Below, piece by piece: positions 1-7,104 of a stretch of 10,175 nt of DNA. The DNA is from JAIOSM01 sp964593725. Its GTDB lineage: Bacteria; Desulfobacterota; Desulfobacteria; Desulfobacterales; Desulfobacteraceae. Position numbers and translations under genes: made by a program. Location: assembly GCA_964593725.1 (NCBI GenBank), contig CAZQJS010000084.1, forward strand, positions 1-10,175. The letters run 5' to 3'. Each line of letters starts with the position of its first letter. The first letter of the stretch is position 1. Under the pieces are notes generated by a model. That model was given only the letters and a program-made list of their open reading frames with translations, searched no databases and had not been told where the DNA came from.

Positions 1-53
1 CTCTCATCTGAGTCACTCCCGGGATTGTTCTAACGTTAAACAAAGTACGGAGG
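1..53. other. Window edge downstream of the lipid kinase gene, no feature seen
   Basis: These bases follow the stop codon of the lipid kinase gene. They contain short self-complementary words (TCCCGGGA at 17-24, TAACGTTA at 31-38) but no stem followed by a T-run and no supported reading frame. Whether the transcript ends here cannot be decided. Confidence 0.4.
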
Positions 54-926
54 TTATTTTTTAACAATTAAGGGGATAGATTTCTGGAGGATTTCTATAT
101 TAACCTCCCTGTGGCGGCCTTTAAAATCACCGTCAAGTTCCATGGCAACAGGTCTGTCAGATGTGATTTTAATGCTTCTGCCTTTTAAGTACATGACATT
201 TTTCAACCTTGTAATTTTACTGAACCTTGCATATAAAAAATATTTCACAACAGAGAAAAAACCTGTGCCAGGAAAGACAATAATGTCAAGAACTCTGGTG
301 TCAATACCTGCTTCAAAGGCGATCTTACATATTCCTGCATAACATTTGACATTGGAAACAAGCACCATTGCACCATGGTAAGTCTTATTGTCAATTGTTA
401 CTTTAAAGGATGAACCAGCTGCTTTTTTCAGGCTTTTTAATATGGGTATTACATAGCTTAAGTTGCTGAGCCTTCCAGTCCTGTGTTTTTTTACTTCTTC
501 GGTGACATGGGCATCAAATCCTGCTCCTGCCACCATGATGAATTTAATGTTGTTCATGACTGCCACATCAGACATGATTATCCTGCCATGGTCAATCAGA
601 TATGCTGCACCCTCTGCAGTACCGGGAAGGTCTAAGTCATGGGCCAGAAGATTTGCATTGCCTGTGGGAAGGTGGAGAAGGGGGATAGAACAATTATCAG
701 GAATCCCGTTTATTATTTCATTGAAAGTACCATCTCCGCCAACAACCACAATTCTGTCAATATCATCACCCACCTTTGCAACATGGGCTTTGCCGTCATG
801 GGCAAATTTTGTAAGATAGGTGACAGGTGTGTGACCCTGTTCTTTTAATATGGATGCAAGCTGATCCATCTTGTCTGCTGCATTACCACCGCTTGCAATG
901 GGATTACCGATTATCAATATTTTCAT
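54..926 (-). CDS. Diacylglycerol/lipid kinase family protein (DAGK_cat, YegS/DgkB-like)
   Basis: This 290-residue protein has the layout of the bacterial lipid kinases of the DAGK_cat family, which transfer ATP phosphate to diacylglycerol or a related lipid at the inner face of the membrane. Visible motifs are NPIASGG (residues 8-14), the nucleotide-binding GGDGTFNE (63-70), LPTGNAN (86-92, the counterpart of the usual GTxND segment), AGAGFDA (134-140) and the C-terminal ELDGDF (263-268, DGD motif). The length is normal for the family and there is no signal peptide or membrane helix, as expected for a peripheral enzyme. The ATG is supported by GAGG five bases upstream. It lies 56 bases after proB and may be the last gene of the same transcript. 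The lipid substrate cannot be told from sequence, since DgkB, YegS and sphingosine-kinase-like members share these motifs. Family assignment is firm; specificity is open. Confidence 0.88.
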   Translation of the reverse strand: MKILIIGNPIASGGNAADKMDQLASILKEQGHTPVTYLTKFAHDGKAHVAKVGDDIDRIVVVGGDGTFNEIINGIPDNCSIPLLHLPTGNANLLAHDLDLPGTAEGAAYLIDHGRIIMSDVAVMNNIKFIMVAGAGFDAHVTEEVKKHRTGRLSNLSYVIPILKSLKKAAGSSFKVTIDNKTYHGAMVLVSNVKCYAGICKIAFEAGIDTRVLDIIVFPGTGFFSVVKYFLYARFSKITRLKNVMYLKGRSIKITSDRPVAMELDGDFKGRHREVNIEILQKSIPLIVKK

Positions 927-982
927 ATCTTCCTCTTTTATCCTGGAGCTTACATGGCAGTTAAAAAATTTTCTGTCTTAAA

Positions 983-2113
983 TCAGCACTCTTTAAGAAT
1001 AACAAGATTATTCCTGTGGATCACTTCATCATAATGCTTCCCTCCAAGGCAAGCTTTTATCTGGGTGGTTTTCAGCCCTTTAATAAGGCGGATATCCGAT
1101 GCAGAATAGTTGACAAGCCCCATGCCAAGCTTTCCATTATCAACAGATTCAAAAGTCACGGCAGCCCCCACCCCGAATTCACCAGTCACATCCACAATGC
1201 CGCTTGGTAAAAGGCTTTTACCGTTTTGGACAACTGCATTTTCAGCACCGTTATCAATAATGATTTTTCCCTTAGGGACCAGTGTATATGCGATCCAGCA
1301 TTTCCGGCTTGCCATTTTTTTATCCCTTGGAGCAAAGTAAGTGCCGCAGCCTTCAAGATTATTCAGCAGCCGGAGAAGAATATCCCTGGTATCCCCCCTG
1401 GCAATGATCATGGGTATGCCTGCTGCAGTAACTTTTTTGGCAGCCTGTATTTTACTCAGCATGCCGCCGGTACCAAGGGTCCCTGGCATGCCGCTTGCGT
1501 AATCCTCCAGCTGTGGTTTAAAAGTGGTAACTTTGGATATCAGCTTTGCATCTGAATGGGTGCGGGGGTCTTTATCATGGAGCCCTTCAATATCCGTGAG
1601 AATAAAAAGAAAATCTGCATCCAGAAGAAGGGTGATCATGGCTGCAAGGTTGTCATTATCCCCAAGTTTGATCTCTTCCACCATAATTGTGTCATTCTCA
1701 TTGATAATGGGTACAACTTTCCAGTTCATGAGTGTGTGCAGTGAATTTCTGGCATTGAGATACCGTTTCCTGTTATTCAGATCTTCACTGGTTAACAGTA
1801 TCTGGGCAACTTTTTTATCAAATCTATCAAATGCTTTTTCATAGGCATTTATGAGATCGCTCTGTCCAATTGCAGATATGGCCTGGCGTTTGGGTATCTC
1901 TTCAGGCCTGCCAGGCAGGCCCATCTTCCGTATTCCGGCTGCCATGGCACCGGAAGATACTAAAATGACTTCCATTCCTTTATCCATGAGCCTGCTGATC
2001 TGGGAAGATATTGATTGAATAACAACCAGGTTAAGGCTGTTCTCAGAAGTTATGACATTGCTGCCAAGTTTAACCACGATTCGTTTGGCATTATTAAGAC
2101 GTTGTTCCGGCAT
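983..2113 (-). CDS. proB: Glutamate 5-kinase (ProB) with C-terminal PUA domain
   Basis: ProB phosphorylates glutamate to gamma-glutamyl phosphate with ATP, the first and usually proline-inhibited step of proline synthesis in the cytoplasm. The 376-residue product has the amino-acid kinase fold at residues 10-255: IVVKLGS (12-18), VSSGAMAAG (52-60), INENDT (137-142), GDNDNLAA (151-158), TDIEGLHDKDPR (173-184) and GTGGMLSKIQAA (214-225). A PUA domain follows at about 280-360, starting KGKIIIDNGAENAV. Length and domain order match the full bacterial enzyme. The ATG at 2113 is the only sensible start: an in-frame stop lies three codons upstream and the kinase core begins at residue 11. However, the 22 bases after the proA stop are A+T-rich and show no Shine-Dalgarno sequence, so translation may depend on coupling to proA. 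The assignment is very secure. Confidence 0.97.
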   Translation of the reverse strand: MPEQRLNNAKRIVVKLGSNVITSENSLNLVVIQSISSQISRLMDKGMEVILVSSGAMAAGIRKMGLPGRPEEIPKRQAISAIGQSDLINAYEKAFDRFDKKVAQILLTSEDLNNRKRYLNARNSLHTLMNWKVVPIINENDTIMVEEIKLGDNDNLAAMITLLLDADFLFILTDIEGLHDKDPRTHSDAKLISKVTTFKPQLEDYASGMPGTLGTGGMLSKIQAAKKVTAAGIPMIIARGDTRDILLRLLNNLEGCGTYFAPRDKKMASRKCWIAYTLVPKGKIIIDNGAENAVVQNGKSLLPSGIVDVTGEFGVGAAVTFESVDNGKLGMGLVNYSASDIRLIKGLKTTQIKACLGGKHYDEVIHRNNLVILKEC

Positions 2114-2135
2114 GATTTTTTACAATATTTAAAAA

Positions 2136-3431
2136 TTAAAAAAAGGTTTTGTCAAGTTTTTCATGGGAAAATGGCTTTGCATTCTTACCTGTATAGTCTG
2201 CAACCTTATGGCCGTTACCCACCAATCTCCACTGGTAAATCATTAAACCTTCCATACCCATGGGGCCCCTGGCATGTATTTTGCTGGTGCTGATGCCGAC
2301 TTCCGCTCCAAGGCCGAATCTGAATCCGTCACTGAACCTTGAAGAGCAGTTCCAGAAGGCATCGGCAGTATCTGCCATATCCATGAATTTAAGAGCTCTG
2401 TTTTTATCTCTGGTTACAATGACATCGGTGTGGCCTGATCCGTAGGTGTTTATATGTTCAAGGGCCTGGTCCAGTGAATCAACGATCTTAATGGAGACTA
2501 TATAGTCAAGATATTCGGTTTTCCAATCTTCTTCCCTGGCCATTTTTACATCAATAATTGCACAGGTCTTGTCACACCCGCGTATTTCAACCTTTTCAGC
2601 TTCAAGGGTATGCTGCAGCTCAGGCAGCATATCATCTGCAATATCCCCATGGACTAAAATGGTCTCTGTTGCATTGCAGACAGCAACATACTGGCATTTT
2701 CCATCCTTGGCAAGGCTGGCTGCCATGCCGGGGTCAGCATATTTATCAATGTATAAATGGCAGATTCCATCGGCATGGCCAAGGACAGGAATATTGGTAT
2801 TATCCATTATATGTTTGACAAAGGCATTGCTTCCCCTGGGTATTATAAGATCAATATATTGATCAAGCCCCAGCATATCTGCAACATCTTCCCTGGTCTC
2901 AAGAAGTCCCAGCCATCCCTCTGGAAGTCCTGCCTGAATACCTGCGTCAGATATTATACCTGCAAGTATCTGGTTTGTCTCTTTAGCTTCGCTGCCTCCC
3001 TTGAGCAGTATTCCGTTGCCGCTTTTCAGGCAGAGTGATGCAATCTGCACAAGGGCATCAGGCCGGGATTCAAAAATAACTCCAATAACTCCAATGGGCC
3101 GGCTGATTTTGTAAAGTTCAAGGCCCTTATCAAGTTCAAGGGCGTTAAGAGTCCTGCCCACAGGATCTTCAATAAGTATCAGGCTGTCAATTCCTTCACA
3201 GGTCTCTTTAAGCTTACCAGTATCAAATTTTAATCGTTTAACCAGGGAAGGATCAAGGTTATCCTTTTCAGCCCTTTTAATATCTTTTTTATTGGCAGAA
3301 AAGATACTATCTTTATTGTCCTGTAAGCTTGAAATAATCAGAGATAATGCTCTGTTTTTCATATCAGATGAAAGTGCTGCCATAAACACGGAAGCTTTTT
3401 TGCACTCACCTGCAAGGTCATGGATTGTCAT
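2136..3431 (-). CDS. proA: Gamma-glutamyl phosphate reductase (ProA)
   Basis: ProA reduces gamma-glutamyl phosphate with NADPH to glutamate 5-semialdehyde, which cyclises to the substrate of ProC. The 431-residue product belongs to the aldehyde dehydrogenase superfamily. Seen in order: the N-terminal nucleotide-binding part with RPIGVIGVIFESRPDA (111-126) and LKGGSEA (143-149), IPRGSNAFVKHI (197-208), VLGHADGICHLYID (216-229), the catalytic cysteine C252 in AVCNATETILV (250-260), and the C-terminal segment with SSRFSDGFRFGLGAEVGIST (363-382) and HARGPMGMEGL (386-396). The length is typical and nothing is missing. The ATG has AAGGA seven bases upstream. It starts 28 bases after the radical SAM gene stop and lies upstream of proB, the opposite of the common proB-proA order. 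No terminator separates it from either neighbour, so cotranscription is plausible. Confidence 0.97.
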   Translation of the reverse strand: MTIHDLAGECKKASVFMAALSSDMKNRALSLIISSLQDNKDSIFSANKKDIKRAEKDNLDPSLVKRLKFDTGKLKETCEGIDSLILIEDPVGRTLNALELDKGLELYKISRPIGVIGVIFESRPDALVQIASLCLKSGNGILLKGGSEAKETNQILAGIISDAGIQAGLPEGWLGLLETREDVADMLGLDQYIDLIIPRGSNAFVKHIMDNTNIPVLGHADGICHLYIDKYADPGMAASLAKDGKCQYVAVCNATETILVHGDIADDMLPELQHTLEAEKVEIRGCDKTCAIIDVKMAREEDWKTEYLDYIVSIKIVDSLDQALEHINTYGSGHTDVIVTRDKNRALKFMDMADTADAFWNCSSRFSDGFRFGLGAEVGISTSKIHARGPMGMEGLMIYQWRLVGNGHKVADYTGKNAKPFSHEKLDKTFF

Positions 3432-3459
3432 TGGGGTATCCTTAAAAATTTAAATGTGA

Positions 3460-5040
3460 TTATAATAGTTTACAAGTTAACCCATTGTCAAGAAAACTAT
3501 TTTTGCTGAAGATTCCATTAATATGCGGGTCATCCGGATTATCAAGGAGCATAAAAACAAGTTGATTAAACAGATTGAACGTGTCTGAATCAGGCAGGGC
3601 AATTATTTTTTTTATATCCTGATGGTTACTGAATTTTGTCATATACCCGGCTTTTTCTGCCCTGGCCATCTCTTTTCTGCGAAGATGGCGGATTATTATT
3701 CTTTTTGTCTTTTGTTCTTTAAGATACTTTTTTATGGAATTTAAAAAATAAATAAATACTTGCTGAATTTTTTCATCCATATATTCCTGGCTGCACAGGT
3801 TTTCATATTTCCTGATTTTTTCCAGGTATTGTTCATGGGGAAATTGTGCCCCAAGCCTTTTTTTTACCACTTTAAACATGGCTTTTCTTTTTTCGACGGC
3901 ATGGGGTTTAAATGTTTCAAAATATTCCTTTAAGCTAATCATGCCAGGAGGTGTGGCAGCATAATTGCCATTGTCCAGAAGGAGATTTTCAATCTGCGGG
4001 CCAAGGAGATATTCAAGGGTTTGTTTTTCACCAGTGCAGTCAATCACATTAAGATGTTGAAAATAATCAAACCTCAAACCCTCTGATCCAACCATTTTTT
4101 CAATGAAGAATTTTGTATCCCTGCCCACGGGAATTCTTTTCTGGCCTGTTGGATTAAGTGCGCTTGTAAAGGTCGGAATCACAAGAAATGCCCCATCAGG
4201 GGTTATTTCCGTTCCATAACTGTCAGTTATGGAAGATTTTATGGTGGAAAAATTCTCATCCCTGCCGGCAGGGATGAGAAGGTCGTCTGTGTCATGCTGT
4301 TTTTCAATCTCACAGGAGAGCTGTTTTTCGATTCTTTCTATTCTTTTTCTGTTCAGACCGGTTATACTGACCGATACATCAATTTTCTGTTTAAGGATTT
4401 TTTTAAATACCAGCTCTTTTTGCCTGGGTACTTTTGTGAGCAGTCCAAAGTCAAAAAAGATATCTTTTTGTTTAAAAGCCTCCATGAGATGACTTATGTC
4501 TTTGCCGTTGTGGGACCAGTCCAGGGGGTCTGATGCACTGTAAAGTGCATATTTCCCATTGCCGTATTTTCCAAGGTTTTCTGCAATTTTAATTATGGCA
4601 TCAAAGGAGAATTTTTTTCTGACCCCGGGCAAAGCCCATTCGTTGCACCGTCTGCAATAATTACTGCATCCTGTTGTAAGCTGGAAATTCATTGTTGTGG
4701 AGAAAAGTATTTTTAAGGCTTTATCATCAATGCCAAGGCTGTTTTTCCATGTATCATAATCAATGCAGGGCTGTTTTTCTATTTCTTCTTTTGCCCTGGT
4801 TTTTAAAAAATTTTTGAGAAAACCATGGCTTTTATCTCTTTTGTTGAATTTTTCTGCAATCTGCTTAATCTGGTAAAGGGTTTTCAGGCTGTTTTCAGAC
4901 AGGGTTGAACAGGTTTTGATTTTTCTGCTGAGCATTGAAAATGTCCGGATAAAGGTGTGGTTATCGTTTGTAAGTATTGAAGCAAGAAGGTTATCCCTGG
5001 TTGTTTCAAAATATTGAATCTGGGTCAGGCTCTTATCCAT
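3460..5040 (-). CDS. Radical SAM protein of unknown function
   Basis: I do not recognise the family. The 526-residue product carries a radical SAM signature C125-x3-C129-x2-C132 (TTGCSNYCRRCNEW), expected to hold the [4Fe-4S] cluster that cleaves S-adenosylmethionine. The usual barrel strands seem to follow: YALYSASDPLDW (164-175, where a GGE-like SAM-binding segment would be), FDFGLLTK (196-203), DVSVSITG (221-228) and GAFLVIPTFTS (283-293). Remaining cysteines (44, 92, 243, 335, 416, 523) are scattered, so I see no SPASM or twitch auxiliary cluster. Residues 1-110 and about 370-526 are helical and lysine/arginine-rich with no recognised domain. There is no signal peptide or membrane helix. 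The ATG at 5040 is the best start but lacks a Shine-Dalgarno sequence and lies 8 bases past a terminator hairpin; the next in-frame ATG (residue 36) has none either. The gene is visibly more A+T-rich than its neighbours. Radical SAM membership is confident; substrate and pathway are unknown. Confidence 0.82.
   Translation of the reverse strand: MDKSLTQIQYFETTRDNLLASILTNDNHTFIRTFSMLSRKIKTCSTLSENSLKTLYQIKQIAEKFNKRDKSHGFLKNFLKTRAKEEIEKQPCIDYDTWKNSLGIDDKALKILFSTTMNFQLTTGCSNYCRRCNEWALPGVRKKFSFDAIIKIAENLGKYGNGKYALYSASDPLDWSHNGKDISHLMEAFKQKDIFFDFGLLTKVPRQKELVFKKILKQKIDVSVSITGLNRKRIERIEKQLSCEIEKQHDTDDLLIPAGRDENFSTIKSSITDSYGTEITPDGAFLVIPTFTSALNPTGQKRIPVGRDTKFFIEKMVGSEGLRFDYFQHLNVIDCTGEKQTLEYLLGPQIENLLLDNGNYAATPPGMISLKEYFETFKPHAVEKRKAMFKVVKKRLGAQFPHEQYLEKIRKYENLCSQEYMDEKIQQVFIYFLNSIKKYLKEQKTKRIIIRHLRRKEMARAEKAGYMTKFSNHQDIKKIIALPDSDTFNLFNQLVFMLLDNPDDPHINGIFSKNSFLDNGLTCKLL
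4212..4234. repeat. Perfect inverted repeat (11-base arms, 1-base centre) inside the radical SAM gene
   Basis: The left arm TTCCATAACTG (4212-4222) and right arm CAGTTATGGAA (4224-4234) are exact reverse complements around a single T at 4223. On the coding strand it covers codons for residues 269-277 (SSITDSYGT), so it lies fully within the reading frame. It sits 18 bases from a second, longer perfect palindrome. The function is unknown. Confidence 0.8.
4253..4280. repeat. Perfect 28-base palindrome inside the radical SAM gene
   Basis: The left half TTCTCATCCCTGCC (4253-4266) is followed directly by its exact reverse complement (4267-4280), with no spacer and no mismatch. It covers codons for L254 to N263 (LLIPAGRDEN) without disturbing the frame. 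Part of the core is favoured by Pro-Ala-Gly-Arg codons, but the 14-base perfect arms go well beyond that. Possible explanations are an in-frame palindromic element, a protein-binding site or chance. Confidence 0.85.
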
Positions 5041-5048
5041 AATAATAG

Positions 5049-5079
5049 AAAAAGGGGATTTAATAAAAATCCCCTTTTT
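5049..5079 (-). terminator. Intrinsic terminator after dsrP
   Basis: The arms 5049-5060 (AAAAAGGGGATT) and 5068-5079 (AATCCCCTTTTT) pair perfectly over 12 bases around a 7-base loop. Read on the minus strand, a GGGGATT/AATCCCC core stem is followed by TTTTTCTATTATT, a standard rho-independent layout. It lies 28 bases past the dsrP stop and closes the dsr operon. The A-run on the other side would let it work in both directions. Its T-run ends 8 bases before the radical SAM start codon, so it could also act as a leader hairpin for that gene. Confidence 0.85.
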
Positions 5080-5107
5080 AAATTAAACTATATATTTTTG
5101 TTTATTA

Positions 5108-6265
5108 CTATCCTCTTACCTCTTCTTTAACAGTTGTTGCAAGTTTGTAAAGAATGGTGAGGATAATAAGACCAAGTGCATATATACCTATTGTGATCAT
5201 AATCTCCTGGACAGTAGGTATATACTCTGTTACATGGTGCAGGGGCGAAGGTACAAAACCACCTGCTATCATACCAAGGCTCTTATCTATCCAGGTGCCC
5301 ACAATAATCATGATACATGTAAAGGGCAGAAGGGCTTCATTGTTCCTGAGCCATGGTATAACAAGAAGTATTATACCGGTAAGCATCAGGAAGATGGATG
5401 ACCACATCCATGGTACCATTGCATTGTGGCCGTGAAGTCCAAAAAAGAGATAATCAATGTGGGTTTCATGGCCTGGAATATTACTGTAATATGTTACAAA
5501 AATTTCACATAAAAAGAAGAATACATTGGCAATGAGTGCATAGCAGACAATTTTTGATAATGTCTGAATAGCCTCCCACCCCGGATCAAACTTTGTATAT
5601 TTTCTTACAATATAGCAAAGCAGAATCAGAACAGAAGGGCCTGCTGCAAAGGCTGAACCAAGGAATCTTGGTGCAAGCACTGCAGTAAGCCAGAATCCCC
5701 TGCCAGGCAGACCGCAGTATAAAAATGCTGTAACAGTATGTATGCCTATGGCAAAGGGAATGGAAAGGTATATCAGAGGATAGGTCCAGAAGGGCGGTTT
5801 AACCTGATTTCTTTCCGCTTCAAGAACCTTCCAGCCGATAATGATGTTAAGACCAAGATATCCGTTCAACACCAGCATATCATAGAATAATACTGATTTG
5901 GGTGACGGATATAACAGTACGTTTAAAGCACGGATGGGCTGGCCAAGGTCTGCAATGATAAGCATCAGACACATTACCAGTGCTGCCACTGCAAGAAATT
6001 CACCAAGTATTGTTATCCTGTGGAATTTCTCATAATCATGCAGATAAAATGGTATTACAACCATTACACCACCTGCTGCAACTCCAACAAGGTATGTAAA
6101 GTTTGCAATATAGAATCCCCAGGAGACATCCCGGGCCATGCCGGTGATCATAAGACCGTTTAAGAACTGGTCAACATAGGCTGCAACGCCTGCTGCCATG
6201 ATGACGAGCAGTATAGTCAGCCATATCCAGTAATTTTTACTTCCTTTAATAGCTATTTCAAGCAT
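5108..6265 (-). CDS. dsrP: DsrP, NrfD-type integral membrane subunit of the DsrMKJOP complex
   Basis: DsrP is the second membrane subunit of the sulfite-reduction-associated complex, of the NrfD/PsrC family, and is thought to exchange electrons with the quinone pool together with the periplasmic subunits DsrO and DsrJ. The 385-residue product shows about ten hydrophobic helices (near 14-31, 50-73, 84-105, 127-147, 163-184, 203-221, 236-258, 283-304, 312-330 and 354-375), the full set for the family. Conserved-looking polar patches include FTYLVGVAAGGVMVV (56-70), ADLGQPIRA (105-113), GLPGRGFWL (185-193) and GLHGHNAMVPWMW (276-288). There is no cofactor-binding cysteine motif. The ATG has GAGAGG five bases upstream and follows the dsrO stop by 11 bases. 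It is the last gene of the operon and is followed by a strong terminator. Position after an NrfC-like gene in a dsrMKJO series makes the name firm. Confidence 0.95.
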   Translation of the reverse strand: MLEIAIKGSKNYWIWLTILLVIMAAGVAAYVDQFLNGLMITGMARDVSWGFYIANFTYLVGVAAGGVMVVIPFYLHDYEKFHRITILGEFLAVAALVMCLMLIIADLGQPIRALNVLLYPSPKSVLFYDMLVLNGYLGLNIIIGWKVLEAERNQVKPPFWTYPLIYLSIPFAIGIHTVTAFLYCGLPGRGFWLTAVLAPRFLGSAFAAGPSVLILLCYIVRKYTKFDPGWEAIQTLSKIVCYALIANVFFFLCEIFVTYYSNIPGHETHIDYLFFGLHGHNAMVPWMWSSIFLMLTGIILLVIPWLRNNEALLPFTCIMIIVGTWIDKSLGMIAGGFVPSPLHHVTEYIPTVQEIMITIGIYALGLIILTILYKLATTVKEEVRG

Positions 6266-6276
6266 ACTCGCCTCTC

Positions 6277-7104
6277 TTACATTAAGTAGTAAACAGAAGG
6301 TTCGGTTCCAAGCTCCTGTTTACGTCTGATTGCATATTTTTTATCAAGAAGAACCCTTACATTGGATTCGGGATCTTCAAGGTCTCCGACAATAATTGCA
6401 CCCTTGGATGCCTCAACGCAATAGGGTTTTTTGCCCTTTGCAAGCCGTTCGGCACACAGGTTGCATTTTTCAACCACACCCTTTGTACGGGTGGGGAAAT
6501 CAGGATTAAATTCCTTGATAAAAGGCCTTGGATCACGGAAGTTGAAACTCCTTGAACCAAAAGGGCATGCAGCCATGCAGAAACGACATCCGATACAGCG
6601 GTGAAAATCCATAATAACTATTCCGTCTTCACGTTTAAATGTCGCCTGGGTTGGGCATGCTTTAACACAGGGTGCATGTTTGCAATGGTTGCATGTTACA
6701 AGAAAGGGAAGATGTCTGAACTTATGGGCAAGAAATTCATCTTCCTTATCCGGAAATGCATGTTCAAAGTGTTCTTCCCAGATCCATTTTATCTCCTGAT
6801 TTTTCTTGGCAGGACGTGTGCCAGGGTATTTTTTTTCATCGGGCATATGGTTAAAGTCCGGTACATTATGGGCTTTATGGCATGCTTCGACAATTTTTTT
6901 CACTACTCCATCATTAAGTTTATTAGTATCTATGACCATCCCCCATCGTTCTGCAGTTAGAGCTCCTTTATTTTTGCTTTTGACTGCATGGGAGGTGCCA
7001 TGGGAATTAGATGAAGAGGAAAAACTGATTGCCGGAGCAGCACCAATGCCAATGGCAGAAACTGCTGCCACCTTTAGAAAGCTTCTTCTGCTCTTTTTCA
7101 TCAT
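6277..7104 (-). CDS. dsrO: DsrO, Tat-exported periplasmic iron-sulfur subunit of DsrMKJOP
   Basis: DsrO is the periplasmic ferredoxin-like (NrfC/DmsB-type) subunit that carries electrons between DsrJ and the membrane subunit DsrP. The 275-residue product starts with a textbook Tat signal, SRRSFLK (5-11), followed by an alanine-rich hydrophobic stretch to about residue 28, so it should be exported folded with its clusters. Complete motifs are C138-x2-C141-x4-C146-x3-C150 and C170-x2-C173-x2-C176-x3-C180. The last motif has C214-x2-C217-x11-C229, but S233 replaces its fourth cysteine. The first motif keeps only its fourth cysteine, C75 (EACHKAHNVP), and has L63 in the NKL position where a cysteine is usual. 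By the NarH pairing rule this leaves three [4Fe-4S] sites. The ATG overlaps the dsrJ stop (ATGA) and has AAGGAG five bases upstream. A second ATG follows directly (MMKK), so the exact start may shift by one codon. Confidence 0.95.
   Translation of the reverse strand: MMKKSRRSFLKVAAVSAIGIGAAPAISFSSSSNSHGTSHAVKSKNKGALTAERWGMVIDTNKLNDGVVKKIVEACHKAHNVPDFNHMPDEKKYPGTRPAKKNQEIKWIWEEHFEHAFPDKEDEFLAHKFRHLPFLVTCNHCKHAPCVKACPTQATFKREDGIVIMDFHRCIGCRFCMAACPFGSRSFNFRDPRPFIKEFNPDFPTRTKGVVEKCNLCAERLAKGKKPYCVEASKGAIIVGDLEDPESNVRVLLDKKYAIRRKQELGTEPSVYYLM

Noticed and set aside
31..38. TAACGTTA palindrome after the lipid kinase gene as terminator or operator
   Set aside because: Too short, the longer match is interrupted, and no T-run follows on the minus strand.
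1905..1921. Inverted repeat GGCCTGCC-A-GGCAGGCC inside proB
   Set aside because: Eight-base arms are expected by chance at roughly this frequency in 10 kb, and Gly-Leu-Pro-Gly-Arg codons favour this word; a similar CTGCCAGGCAG occurs in dsrP over the same residues.
4533..4550. Small hairpin ATGCACT-GTAA-AGTGCAT in the radical SAM gene
   Set aside because: Seven-base arms with a four-base loop inside coding sequence and no T-run; not distinguishable from chance, though it adds to the inverted repeats in this gene.
3460..5040. SPASM or twitch-type peptide-modifying radical SAM enzyme
   Set aside because: The remaining cysteines are scattered with no clustered C-terminal motif, and no precursor peptide gene is nearby.
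5087..5115. Possible promoter for the radical SAM gene with TATAGT as -10
   Set aside because: The matching -35 position reads GAGGAT, far from TTGACA, and A+T-rich gaps easily give -10-like words.
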